DNA from: Folioceros fuciformis
Taxonomy: Eukaryota > Anthocerotophyta > Anthocerotopsida > Anthocerotales
Reading direction: 5' to 3'
DNA length: 31,318 nucleotides
Assembly (NCBI GenBank): GCA_049999805.1
Contig: JBNGIO010006223.1
Span: 128,425 to 159,742 of the forward strand
In this document: positions 20,789 through 31,318 of the stretch, in pieces
Layout of the letters: each line of letters starts with the position of its first letter
Numbering within the stretch: position 1 is the first letter of the stretch
Notes under the pieces: generated by a model
Told to the model about the DNA's origin: nothing
The model's input: the letters and a program-made list of their open reading frames with translations, nothing else
Database searches by the model: none
Position numbers and translations under genes: made by a program

Positions 20789-20904
20789 AGAGCCAGAGCT
20801 AGACCATGCGAGCGAGAGCCAGAGCCAGACCGCATAGCGAGCGAGAGCCAGAGCCAGACCATGCGAGCGAGAGCCAGAGCCAGAGCCAGAGCAAGAGCAA
20901 GAGC
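20789..20904. repeat. 26-29 bp minisatellite of GAGCCA submotifs
   Basis: Four units starting at 20789, 20815, 20844 and 20870. Each begins AGAGCCAGAGC and the first three end in CATGCGAGCG or GCATAGCGAGCG (26, 29, 26 bases). The last degenerates into GAGCCA/GAGCAA hexamers. Confidence 0.9.
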
Positions 20905-22492
20905 ATCAGGAAGCGGGAAGGTGCAGACAGCGCGCTTCACAGCCACAGGACCTCGGAGGCCACGGGCCCCAAGTCTGTGTCAGCCGGCATTCATGAGGAC
21001 TAGCCCTCTCCATCGCCCTCCCTCCTCACTCGCGCCACCACGCCTTTCCCGCTAATAATCCGTCTTGTCAGAACCTTCACCTTGCTGTCCTGTGGGCCTC
21101 CACTCGCCCACCGCACCATTCGGATTCGGGATTGCGGATTCCGCATTCGGAATTTCGCAGCCACAGCATGTACGCGGAAACCACAGCCTCATACCTAGCT
21201 ACCCTACATACACTCTACACTATACAACTAGTATCTCTACATGTTTGTCATTCTACTCACACGCAGTGCTTCTCTGTCTGGTTACAACCTGTCAACCGCA
21301 CTCCACTGCACTACACGACTCTCCTTGCTTGTGCAAAGCGGGATTCCGCTCAAAACACTCCACACACTCGCAATCGGACAGCTTACTCACAATCACCTTT
21401 TCTGCGTCCCACATGCTTCCAACCTTGCCAAAGCCAGCCATCAATTGCGATGAGCTCAAAATCCACCACACCTTCAGTCGGCGGACACAACAACTATCTT
21501 ACCATCCTTTCGCCCCTTCATAATTTTATTCCTCTACGGCCAACTCACACAGGCCCTTTTCCTACAAATGCTAACCCCTAAAACACCTCTACCTGTACAC
21601 ATATGTACAGCTATGTCCACCTACGTCCTTCTACTTTTCCACCTACGTCCCCTCTACCTCCGCCTACGTCCGCCTACGTCCTTCTACTTTTCCACCTACG
21701 TCCCCTCTACCTCCGCCTACGTCCGCCTACGTCCACCTACGTCCGCCTACGTCCGCCCAAGGAACACTCACCATCAATCAGTGTATCATCGTCACCAATT
21801 CCTACTGGCCCTGGCCTTCGTTATCGCGTCCCCACGCCCTACTCGTAGCTTGGAAACGTATCTCGCCTCAAATCACCCGTCCTCCTTCCTGCTACCTCTG
21901 CCACCTGCCCCCGGCCCCCAGCCCTCCACACTCCACCTTATTCTTCATCACAAGAATCGACCCTACTTCTACGCCTTTCTACATTCACAACCTCTGTCAG
22001 CCGGCATGCCATGCACACATTACACAGCCCTATCTCCCTTCCCACAGACATGCACTCACTCACTCCGCTCCAGCTCCACTTGCCGCCACCAAATTTACCA
22101 ACCTCAACTACCTTCAGCAGGAACTAAGGCAACCCTGAAATAGAGGCGCCTTTATTACAAAATATGCTTCCATACACCACCCGTATCTCACTCCCACAAT
22201 CGCCCACCCACATAATGCAACTGCGTCTGCTAACACAAACACCACACCATGCAACAACTTTACACTGGATAACCTACAACATGTACATCACACACGCACA
22301 TCGCACTAGCTCAATGCAATGTGAACCAAGCAGCCTCACGTTGCAAGGATGGGGAAAGAAATTATTTTTCCACCTTCAACAGACACTCGTCACCCCACAA
22401 ATAATAGCTTTTTTCAATCACATGTAGTATCACATTTTTTTGCACAGGAGCTCCACATCACTTCCATCACCAAACTGGAAACGTTCCCACCA
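20905..22492. other. Pyrimidine-rich, G-poor spacer; no supported gene
   Basis: The plus strand here is strongly C/A/T with little G. Several long frames open on the plus strand (for example 21568-22143) arise from the lack of G-containing stops and from the Tyr/Pro/Thr/Leu-coding repeat, and carry no recognisable motif. The part near 22493 may be the 3' UTR of the ATG18-like gene's long isoform. Confidence 0.5.
21617..21757. repeat. 53-bp tandem repeat built on CCTACGTCCG
   Basis: Two apparently identical 53-base units (21620-21672 and 21673-21725), each made of CCTACGTCC cores with a TTCTACTTTTCCA spacer. They are followed by three plain 10-mers CCTACGTCCR to 21757. A higher-order repeat with a 10-bp base period. 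Confidence 0.9.
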
Positions 22493-23385
22493 TCAGTCTG
22501 CCCAAACCAACTCAAATGTTAGCCACCCACGTATCAAAGAATAACACAACACACACCCACGCAATACTCCTACTGTCATCATAGCCATACCTTCCTCACA
22601 GAAAGGGAACATGGTCCCTTCCCAAACATCATCGCCTGCCTCGCCATCGTTCTCCTCGCTTTTACTCTGTGCATCTATGCTTTCACCATCCTCTACAGTC
22701 GCACTATTTTCTGCACATCCGCTGCCTGCCAAACCTTCCCCCTCAACCCCACTCATATCGTGTCTCGAGTTGTTCGCACAAAAGCTGTTACCCACCTCCT
22801 CACCCAGATCGCCTAAGGACTGCATCCGCACTACCGGCAGAACAATCCCTTCCATATCCTTCCAACAGTCTGGCCCCTGTTCACCTGGCAACGTATCTAA
22901 TCTTTCACTTCTGCCATAAGTATCATCGAATACTTGGCTCACTATTCCTTTCGCCTCCTTACATCCTTCCTCTCCCTCTACACGACCTACACAAAGTCCA
23001 CTTTTATCATCACCTCCCTCAATCGCTTCCAACACAACATCCCTATGGACATCTCCTAACACCAGCTTCTTCGTATAATCGCCCTCCATGGACACCCTCA
23101 AACCTGACAGGTTGTAAACACCACAGCCACCAATCTCCTGTCGCCCAAACCTTGGAATATCCATGGGTGGGGAACCACTAGCTGCTGCTGTATCTCCACG
23201 GGTATGAACTGGTGGTGATGAGAAGCTCTGCTCAAAATAGTTCCCATTGCCACTTGGAATTGACCCTGGCACAAGCAATTCCATGGTGTCCAACGAAGCA
23301 GGTCGTTCATGCCGTACGTCTCCAAAGTACGGAGGAGATGAATCCCGTGATGACGGAGTCCCTACCGCTGACGTGTCGGGGGAAT
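22493..23385 (-). CDS. Probable C-terminal exon of the ATG18-like gene (long isoform)
   Basis: Minus-strand frame of 296 codons ending at TGA 22493-22495. It is preceded at 23386-23391 by a strong acceptor (AATTTGTTGCAG). It starts SPDTSAVGTPSSRDSSPPYFGD and is acidic and Ser/Gly-rich, without a known domain. The plus strand here is rich in C, T and A, so minus-strand stops should be frequent; an open frame this long is therefore strong evidence of coding. Two donors inside the last exon of the ATG18-like gene would join it in frame: after 23745 (CAAG|GTTCAC) or after 23778 (GCG|GTGGGT). Joined through 23745, the product would be about 1149 residues. It could instead be a separate gene or a retained-exon isoform. 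Confidence 0.55.
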
Positions 23386-23637
23386 CTGCAACAAATTTCA
23401 CGACGGTGTTAGGCAAGCCCTGCCCTACCAGTTCCACACCCACATGTTTGGCACACACCATCCTGACAGTTCAGAGGACTCCCAACAACCCAAGCCCGCA
23501 GCGCTATAAGACCCGATGGCTGCCATAATAGCAGAATATGGTTTGCACCTCCCAAAGAGTTGTCTACAGTCAAGCACCGAGAGAAATTCACTCCCGTTCA
23601 CTTCGACGACTTGGATAAACAATCTCTAGTTCAATGA

Positions 23638-26600
23638 TCAATACCACGAGCATGGGGAATACAGCTTGCTGGGATATGAAGCTCCCTGGGTTGACAAGTT
23701 TATCAAGCGGTCTGAAGCAGGTGTTGGTGGCTTTGAAAGTGAACCTTGATAAGCTTGATGGAATCCATTCAACCCACCGCTGCCTCCAAATGGACCTCCT
23801 TCAGAGCCAAAACTGCTCCCACTGCTCGTCCTCTGTATTTCAGGGCCACTTGAGTGAAATGCACCCCTTGCATCTTGTACCCCTCGTTCCTCAAGTAATT
23901 GCATTTGCAAAGCAGAAACTCCAGGCAAGTTGTTCAAACTCATCTCCCTAGCAGGTGCAATTCAACTGCTTAGATCTTCATCTGAACACAACTTGAGCCA
24001 GCGTTTCCAACAATCAAATCACGCACGTACCTCTGTCCCTGAATCTTTGTGAAATTCGACAGTCTTTCCATCACTGGGACCAAGTCCTTCCTTCGAACTT
24101 CAATCACCTTCGTAGGAAGGGTCTCAATCTCTAGGTCATCGTCAGCTATTTCACAAATCTCATCACCCGTCTGTTTCCCACCTGCCGACATGACATGGAA
24201 ATGCACCTGCACATGGGGAGGTCTCATGTCTGTGACACTTATCTTACTCAGATGTAGGGCAATGAGCAAGTGTAAAGGCAATAGACTTATACCTTCGAAC
24301 TTGGCCACAGACGCAGTATCCTACCATGGTGCATCTGTACTTCTGCATTGGACATGAACCGCCGTTGCATCTCTTCTGTCGTATCATCTTCCTTCCCAGA
24401 AATCTTGGACAAACCATTTTCATAATCTAGGTCAGGCCCAGCCAAACTATCAATGTTCTCCTCTCGGTCCCCCCAGTTAGGCCTTCGACAAACGTCCCAT
24501 CTTTGTAAAGTGTCTACGTTAAGCCTTAATCCCTGTTGTTGACAGGCACTATTGCTTGCACCAGTGGCACCAGCCATGCTACCATTGTTATAACCCGCAT
24601 CCAGAGCTGACACTGGATGTAACACATATCTAAGGAGGTGTCCGGAAGGTGCAAGAACCCAAAGCTGCTCCTTAAGACTGCCAGCTGATATTTCTGCCTC
24701 CTGCATCTGGCTGCCACCATCATGTAAAACAGCTGCCACAGCCCCTGAAACTACACTGCTTCTACCTGCAGCTGCAGCTGCAGCACCGGAAACAGTTCCA
24801 CGCCACCCGCTAGGTCCATTTTTTATCCTGCTAACAACCGAAAGAGTTACTGCAGGTGGCGGGGGAAGGACAGGCTGTTGCGTTGCCCTTACCGGCCCAC
24901 TGCTGGACCACCATGGCAACGGTGGTGAAGGTGCAAACGTTGATCCAGCAGGACCATCTACAGGATATGTGCCATGTGTATGTATGCCCACCATCCCGCC
25001 AAATGGGGAAATTGCAAAGACATGAGTAGTTGCTCGGGACGAGCTCACAACTACCCAGTGACCATCTCTACTGATACAGATGTCCTGAATAACCTGTAAA
25101 AGAGAGAATCAAAATAAGCCATCTCCATATTATGGCTGCCAATTGTCAATGACCAACAAACCTCCCACCACTGCCAGTAGCACTGGCCCCTCTTAGATGA
25201 TCACCCAACTCTAAAACAAAAGAAACAAGAGGCAGCCAATTACCGCAGCTGTCATCCCACGGGACAGTTTGTAGAGATGGACATGAGTTGCGCCAGCATC
25301 AAAGCTTCCTGAGTTAGATCCACTTCCCGCAGAGGAGGGAATCAAGCGGAAGACATTTAAATTGTGCCCATAGATAGAGGCCGTGACAAGAAGGGTGCCA
25401 CTAGGATCAAATGCAAGTGCGGACAAAGGACTCGTGTGAGCCCTGAAGTGAGTCACGAATTTCCTGCTCACAAAATCACGCACAATCACCTGCCACCAAA
25501 GATGCCAGTCTGAGAACGAGAGGAAAACATGACTGACAACATGGGAGGCACAATCAATCACATCCTCATGAACGAAACTGTACCCCATATCAAGCACCAA
25601 AAAAAAAGTGTAACCAGATCACATAACATGCCTACCATCTTCACTTCATTTTGAGATAAAGGATTAAGGGAAAACTTGACTTACAATTCCCGCATGCTCA
25701 GGCTCCGGCACTTGACCTCCAGCATGGCCATTGACACCATTCTTCCAACTTGGACTGCTAGAACCAGAATTAGTGGCTCCATCTGGAAGCAAGTCAGAGC
25801 AATACCGAGACAAGGTCTTGTATCCCCTATCACTGAGTGTCACGATCCCAGCAGCAATGTGCTTACTGGACTCTTTGGCATAATGTGCAACCAAGCTACC
25901 ACCAGCAGGTGAAGTGGATGGGCTCACACCAGGAGAGGATGTGAGATGCTGAGGTGAAACTCTTCCCGTGGTGGCCATAAGAGGTTGATTAGCCGCATAT
26001 GCCAGCCATCTCGGGCCCACAGCCATTGCACCATGAGAAGTATATGCAGACCCCCCTCCCACATGAGGTGTGGGATATGTCAACACACTGAAAATATTCT
26101 GAAGAGTCACTGCATCGAAGCAGTAAATCTGCAGTCACCGAACAAGACAAATGTAAGAGACGATTGGTGAACGAACATATCAAACAGGTTCACCAACAGC
26201 ATCAGGCTCTCACCTGGGCTTGAAGAGCAACAGCAACCACTCGTGAGCTGCAACGGACAGCACAAATACTGCTTCTGAATCGTAACACATGGACATATGC
26301 ATGTGTCCGCAGGGAATAGAAGCGAACAACAGTGGGAAACATAGGGCCATTCCCCCCTCCTGCTGGTGGACTTCCCACACCCCCTCCATACCCTCCAGGA
26401 AACCCTCCTGGAACAGCGGTGACACTGTTAGAGGTATCCCCCGTGACGACCAATAACAAGGGACGTGCGGCTTTCAGGCCCCCCTCGCCAACCTCTTGAA
26501 CATAGGGCTGTAGGCGTAGGAATGCAACCAGGCCATCTCGCCGAGACAGTAGCTCCCGAACATTGTTTGCCTCTTCCACATCCCATACTTGGAAGCCATT

Positions 26601-27613
26601 CACATAGGTAAGGAGCAATACCCGCCGAGACCGTGAGGGCCCCGTTTCCAGTGAATCAAAACCTGCCCAATGAACCTGCCAGCACATGGAACGAGCACGA
26701 GAAAAGAGTATCATTTTGGTGACAATTCTCGACATTGGTTTAGTGTGTAGGGTGTTGAAAAGAAGTTCACAAGTCGATGGTTCTTGACAACCACAGCCTA
26801 GTTCCCTCCAGAAAAACAAGCAAGATCATGTTCGACACTTAGGGTTTCCTCTCCCTCCCACACCCAACCCCCAGAAAAAAAACACGGTACACGACAATCC
26901 TCATGAATTGTAGGGAGCCTCAGACAGCAGTGCAGCGAAAATCAGACAGTTGCACATCCCTACATCGTCCTTCTACCATGAACAATCTCAACTGTCCTGT
27001 CCTGGAGCATTACCCTGCTTCGGCCTCTATGCACAGAGAGTTGCGAGCAGGTGGAGAGGAATGCCACCCAACATAAGGCGACAAGACACGACGACCCTGA
27101 ACCAATCTAGGGAACATTTCATTGCCATCATGAGCAGAAGCATGTGCTCAAAATCTGCAAGCGTGAGACCCAAAGTCGGAGATTTGAAACTAGGGAATTC
27201 AAGTCCAGCTGCGGCAACCTGCAGTCCAATCATGTTAAGTGCAGAGAGAAGAAGGCATGGCGGACACTAAATTNNNNNNNNNNNNNNNNNNNNNNNNNNN
27301 NNNNNNNNNNNNNNNNNNNNNNNNNNNNNNNNNNNNNNNNNNNNNNNNNNNNNNNNNNNNNNNNNNNNNNNNNTGCGCAGTACAGTACCTGCTCTCGCTG
27401 CCTCTCATCTTCCGCGGAAGACACAGTAGACGCAACAGTTGCTCCCGCGGATCGCACGGTAGAGGCGATGGTGCTGGCGTTGGCTGAGACGCTGCGCCAG
27501 TAGGTCGAAATTGTCCGGAGTGATGAAGGGAAGATGCTCCCACGGCCTGTGCCTGTGGCTGCGGCTGTGCCCCCTCTGGGACTGCCAGCATGCAAAGCAG
27601 CATCGTTCCTCAT
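23638..27613 (-). CDS. ATG18: ATG18f/g/h-like autophagy WD-repeat protein with BCAS3 domain
   Basis: Seven exons: 27613-27389, 26675-26214, 26128-25685, 25489-25244, 25093-24293, 24206-24031, 23947-23638. They join in frame to 887 residues. The N-terminal segment SSLRTISTYWRSVSANAST and TVRSAGATVASTVSSAEDE matches the plant ATG18g/h start. The propeller follows: VHWAGFDSLE, RRVLLLTYVNGFQVWDVEEA, RPLLLVVTGD, VVRFYSLRTHAYVHVLRF, FRAHTSPLSALAFDPSGTLL, GHNLNVFRL, HVHLYKLSRGMTAAVIQDI and THVFAISPFGG. The BCAS3-type region follows from about 530 (EQLWVLAPSGHLLRYVLHP), then PTKVIEVRRKDLVPV. The PROPPIN FRRG lipid-binding motif appears as LSRG (451-454); Arabidopsis relatives also depart from FRRG there. 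By family knowledge it binds phosphoinositides at forming autophagosomes. Assembly gap 27274-27373 lies in intron 1, and the join EQ-VHWAGFD fits homologues, so no exon seems lost. The last exon may be spliced to 22493-23385 instead of ending at 23638. Confidence 0.9.
27274..27373. other. 100-N assembly gap in intron 1 of the ATG18-like gene
   Basis: Exactly 100 N, a scaffolding placeholder. The flanks are ordinary sequence, not an obvious simple repeat, and the gap begins 15 bases downstream of the exon 1 donor. Intron 1 length (here about 713 bases) is therefore not known. Confidence 0.97.
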
Positions 27614-28330
27614 CCCACTGACTCTGCCTTGTCAAGTTGGTGCTTACGCATGCCCAGGCTGTTTGTATGAGCCCTACAAACAGGGCCACCGATTCACAGC
27701 GGGAATCTGCAAAGTTTTGGTTTCCCGGGCAGCGACCATGAAAACGCCTTGCGCCTTCATGGCGTTTGGGGAAGGAGGATGAGCCTCATATGAGCCAGCA
27801 CACGCAACGACATCTCGCTGTGAATTCCGCCTCAAAAACGTCGCGTCGCAGCGGGGGGCCAGGCCGTACACCAAACTTGCACTTATACGGCTCTTCTCTA
27901 GCACTTCGTGTCTTCACGCTCGTTCATGAGTTTTGACTTGAAAATGCCTTTTAAAGCCCTCCATAGACTTCCTCGCCAAGTCATTCTCACCTTGCCCCAT
28001 TACTACCACCCTTTCTTTGCCTCCTCCCTCCTCCTCCTAGTCATCATCATCGTCATCATGCTGCTCCCCTACATGCATAGCATACAATCTCCTTTATGCC
28101 GCCTCTTTCATCATCTCATGACTACGCTACATATTTTGCATGTAAATCTCCATACCTTCTCACCCTCAATCTTTGACTTAACAACCTCCTAACTGTACTT
28201 ACCTACTTTTCTATTCTTGTTTTTTCATTTTCACATACCCACCTAACTAACCTTAACCTACCCTACTCTATTCTATCCTAACCTAATCTAACCTAATATG
28301 TCCTAATCTATTATAGTACTAAGAGTAAAA
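27614..28330. other. Upstream region of the ATG18-like gene
   Basis: The first few hundred bases are the presumed promoter/5' UTR; a minus-strand TATAAG at 27882-27887 is a weak TATA candidate. From about 28180 to 28318 the plus strand is a degenerate CCTAAC/CCTAAT array (pyrimidine-rich, about 5-7 bp period). No coding sequence is recognised. Confidence 0.45.
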
Positions 28331-28740
28331 ATCCTTTTTATTCTTAGTAATTATGAGTATGAAAAGTTTTTTACTTTCATACCATATCTTGAACTGGATT
28401 TACTTTATCTCTAAAATGAACAAAGTTGTCAATTCAAGATATGTCCTCAAGATATCATAACATGGCAAAATGTCAAGATTCTTTCTTATTGGAAGAGTCC
28501 CTTGGTTTGAAAGACCAGACCCTTCACTTCATAACACAAAGTCTTAGGATAACACATTGAAAGGAAGTCAAGACATCACATCCATATTCAGCTTAAAGAG
28601 CCAAAAATATTTTAGAGGTAGGAGGATGATGAAGGAAAGGGTTGGGATTAAGAATGTTAAGAAGATGAAGATTACTAGAAAAAAATATAACCAAGAGTTC
28701 AGAACACAACCCAACCCAACATGAACTCCACACTTAAACC
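28331..28740. other. AT-rich island, no gene recognised
   Basis: About 400 bases clearly richer in A/T than the rest of the window, with stops in all frames. No terminal repeats, organellar gene or transposase motif could be found. It could be an old insertion or a matrix-attachment-like stretch. Confidence 0.5.
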
Positions 28741-31318
28741 TGTTGTTATTTCAGACTACTACTGTGTACACACCTATGTTGTCTTTTATCTTACGCCGGC
28801 ATAAAGGTTTAGAAATATTCCGTAAGTATCTTACATACGCGTGGAAGGAGCACCGAACAAACCCTCGAGACTTGAGACTCACTCAAACTCTCTGGCAATT
28901 GCTTTGTTTTGGAAAGCACGTCTCTAGCTTTGCTGATGTGCCGGTGCCGGAGGTGAGCCGGACTTTTGGAGGAGTGCCGTCGGCTTAACTGCAGCTGAGC
29001 CGGGGCAACTTATCTTCTGAGTCCGAATGAAATGCGCGTGTTCTACAGCTATCACTGGCGGATTCTTCAGCCAATTCTGGACGAAAATGGCACACGTTAC
29101 AAGAGGAAGGTGTTGCGTAGACGAATTGCTCCACGGATGTGCCTGCGAGGAAATTGAATAGCTGAAGCGTTTCGGAGTTCTTGATCGTCGGCTCCGAGAA
29201 TTCGCCACTGGCGCAGTCCTGCAACCCGTGAAACAGACGTTTGTTTCGCGTGTTCGTGTCTGAAACTGAAACCCTCGGAATTGGATGGCGTGGAGAAAGA
29301 GTTCTGGCTTGATCGCCAGTCGCGAAGGTGCATGCATCTCTTTGAGCTCGACTTGCCACGTCTCCGTGGATGCGTCCCGCAGGTGGTGGCTCGACCTTCA
29401 ACCCTAACCGCTGAGACGTGAATTGTGCAAGTGTTGAATCCTTTCAGGCAGTATCCCATGCCTTGCGTATTTCTTGCACTAGATAGCCATGGCTTATCCG
29501 CCTTGCAGGTGTGGAGAGTAGACTACCGGATGGCAAACGTCTGGAAGGCAGAAGAAGAGCAGCTGCTATTACGCTGCATTGCTATCTCTTTATTGCCTGA
29601 ATCGGACAGTCAGACTCCTCTTGTGCCCTTGTACCCTTGACTCCTCTTGTGCAGAGTACTGAGGTCTGCTGCACCGTGACCCGGGCTGGAAGGCAGCAGC
29701 CGTGCTGCTCATTCCTGGGCCTCGCCGGAGCTATGATGAGGCGTCGGCCGGTTCTGACGGATTTGCTGGACCTCTCATAGCCCCGTTTGTTAGCCACAAG
29801 TTCACCTTCTTGGATATGAAGCTTTCTGCCACGACGTGGGAGGAGAGTCTGAGTGTCTAACGCATAGGGCTCGTTCACGTGATGAGTTTATGTTTCATCA
29901 TCATGTGTGATAGTATTTTCTCTCCTAGGTGCTCTGGACCTTTTTAGCTGGACCTTTTGGCTGTAGCCATCGTTTCTCAGCTGGTTTTGCTGCAGAGAAA
30001 GAAGAATGTGGCTGATGTTGCGAGGAACTATGTAGTATTCCTTGGGTAAGTTGAGGCTTTGCTGAATGAATCTTGCCCCAAGTCTGCCAAGGGAACTGTT
30101 AGAGGCAAGGGGCAGTTTGGGATGCTCCTGCCGGTCTCAATTACGAGGCCAATTCGTCAGTTTGTGTTGAACTGTACATCATGCAGCTGATATCGGCTAC
30201 TTTAGGATAATAAGCTGGAATAACCTGGCAGTCACAGAGCCAATGACTTGCAGAGGATGAGTTAGAAATCGTGCGCTTCACTTTTCCTGTGCTGTTTTGG
30301 TTCACGAGACAGCCAAGCCTATGCCTGGGCCAGCCAGCTTGGTTCTTCTTTTGCTTTAGGTGTCTCTTGGTGTGCAGCCTAGATATCTGGCATTGTGCAG
30401 AGGCATTCTTCGCACCGTTTTTGTTTTGTTTTCTCCTTTTGCATCAAGAGGTGAGCAAATGCTCCTGCTTCACCATCATGTTGTGCAATTCCTCACAAGT
30501 GTTATCCACTTGTAGATATTTCTGTTTTGGATCTGGGAATGGGCTTTCGTGGGAAGACTACTTGCCTGTGGCCGGAATATCCTCGTAGGCTAGTATCACA
30601 AGCGTTTACCATGTGCGATGGTGCGGTTGCATGATTTGTCACCAAGCCTTAGTTAGAAGTTTCTGGTGTTGCTGGTTTCTTGCTGTTGTGCGTCAGTTGG
30701 TTTTCAAGACAGACAAGAGAATGTGTTGTAGGCGTACTCATTTCACCAAAATGATGTTGTGTCGATTGGATTGAGGCGTTTCGGGCGGTTGGAGAAGCAA
30801 TGAGCGGCCACAACTGCGAGCATACATGCTGTCCGTCCTGACTGGATGGTCTTAGTAAAAGGTGCCGTGACCGTTAAGGTGCTTGTCAGGACGGCAGGGT
30901 CACATACATACATATTGGGCAAGCTGTTGGTGAGCACGGTGACAAGGTGGAATGAGAATGCGCCAAGCAGGAAGTAGCACGTTCTGCCGGGCCCGGCACT
31001 TGCCCGGTGTCAATCGAGCCCGTGCTTCCTCTGCATTCCAGAAACAGAAGGTACGTAGACAAGCGTGGATTGATCAAAGGGCAGGGCAGGGCCCGGCTCC
31101 GGGACATGGAAGGATGAGAATGAGTGGACTATCGGAAGGCGAGGTGGTGATACGAGGGCTTTGAGATTTCCGTACAAGTTTGGAAAGGGTTGATCTAGAT
31201 TTGGGGTGAGCTGGTTAATGGCCGGACTTGCCGTGCGGAAGGTTGACTGGTGCGACAAATTGGCAACGCGGCGAATGTTGAGAGGTCGAAGCAGAGGGCC
31301 GTGGTCGGTGTGGACCCC
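28741..31318. other. Unassigned region, possible undetected exons
   Basis: No family could be recognised. Around 28924-29459 all three minus frames are partly open (frames of 120-138 codons). A segment at 29502-29600 (plus) reads VDYRMANVWKAEEEQLLLRC, and 29680-29858 (plus) is open (FAGPLIAPFVSHKFTFLDMK). These could be exons of one gene or chance. A GGGCAGGGCCCGGCTC stretch at about 31081-31098 resembles the GC-rich repeats near 20028. I claim no gene here. Confidence 0.35.

Noticed and set aside
21568-22143. 191-codon Tyr/Pro/Leu-rich plus-strand frame
   Set aside because: Created by the 53-bp tandem repeat and by the scarcity of G, which removes TAG and TGA stops; no motif.

Overview
The window is nuclear DNA from a green plant of the streptophyte lineage. 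Evidence: chloroplast-targeted transporters of plant type, intron-rich genes with GT-AG introns of roughly 50-250 bases, one U12-type AT-AC intron, a nuclear tRNA-Lys(CTT), a decayed plant receptor-like kinase, and two 100-N scaffold gaps. Moderate GC content, short introns and protein divergence suggest an early-diverging lineage (bryophyte, lycophyte or charophyte alga); I cannot fix the species.

Layout. (1) 113-1855 (+): intronless plastid 2-oxoglutarate/malate translocator, DiT1. (2) 2712-2784 (-): tRNA-Lys(CTT), followed by a receptor-like kinase pseudogene (about 2890-3350, -). (3) 4241-7083 (-): 14-exon plastid-targeted Trp/Tyr-permease-family transporter, head-to-head across 250 bases with (4) 7334-8809 (+): intronless cytochrome b5-fused sphingolipid delta-8 desaturase. 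(5) 9818-11784 (-): 7-exon TraB-family gene, with a decayed partial copy of its exons 5-6 about 1 kb downstream (about 9110-9532). (6) 12563-16465 (+): 16-exon BOP1/Erb1 ribosome-biogenesis gene with an AT-AC U12 intron at 15509-15598. (7) 17607-18641 (-): 2-exon P/U-type cyclin. (8) About 18.7-22.4 kb: repeat-rich spacer with many 5-bp-period repeats, an N gap and a 53-bp tandem repeat. (9) 23638-27613 (-): 7-exon ATG18f/g/h-like (BCAS3-domain) autophagy WD-repeat gene, with a probable alternative or extra last exon at 22493-23385. (10) 27.6-31.3 kb: the gene's upstream region, an AT-rich island and about 2.5 kb I could not assign.

For the five multi-exon genes I rebuilt the exons by hand from splice sites, frame and family conservation. 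Each joins in frame without internal stops: 487, 425, 737, 271 and 887 residues. The genes are mostly unrelated housekeeping functions (plastid C/N exchange, amino-acid transport, sphingolipid modification, mitochondrial contact/quality control, 60S subunit biogenesis, cell cycle, autophagy). I see no operon-like logic and no convincing new multi-gene system. The most notable signals are the U12 intron, the TraB duplication with its GC-AG intron, the ATG18 C-terminal extension exon and the pentanucleotide-repeat block.
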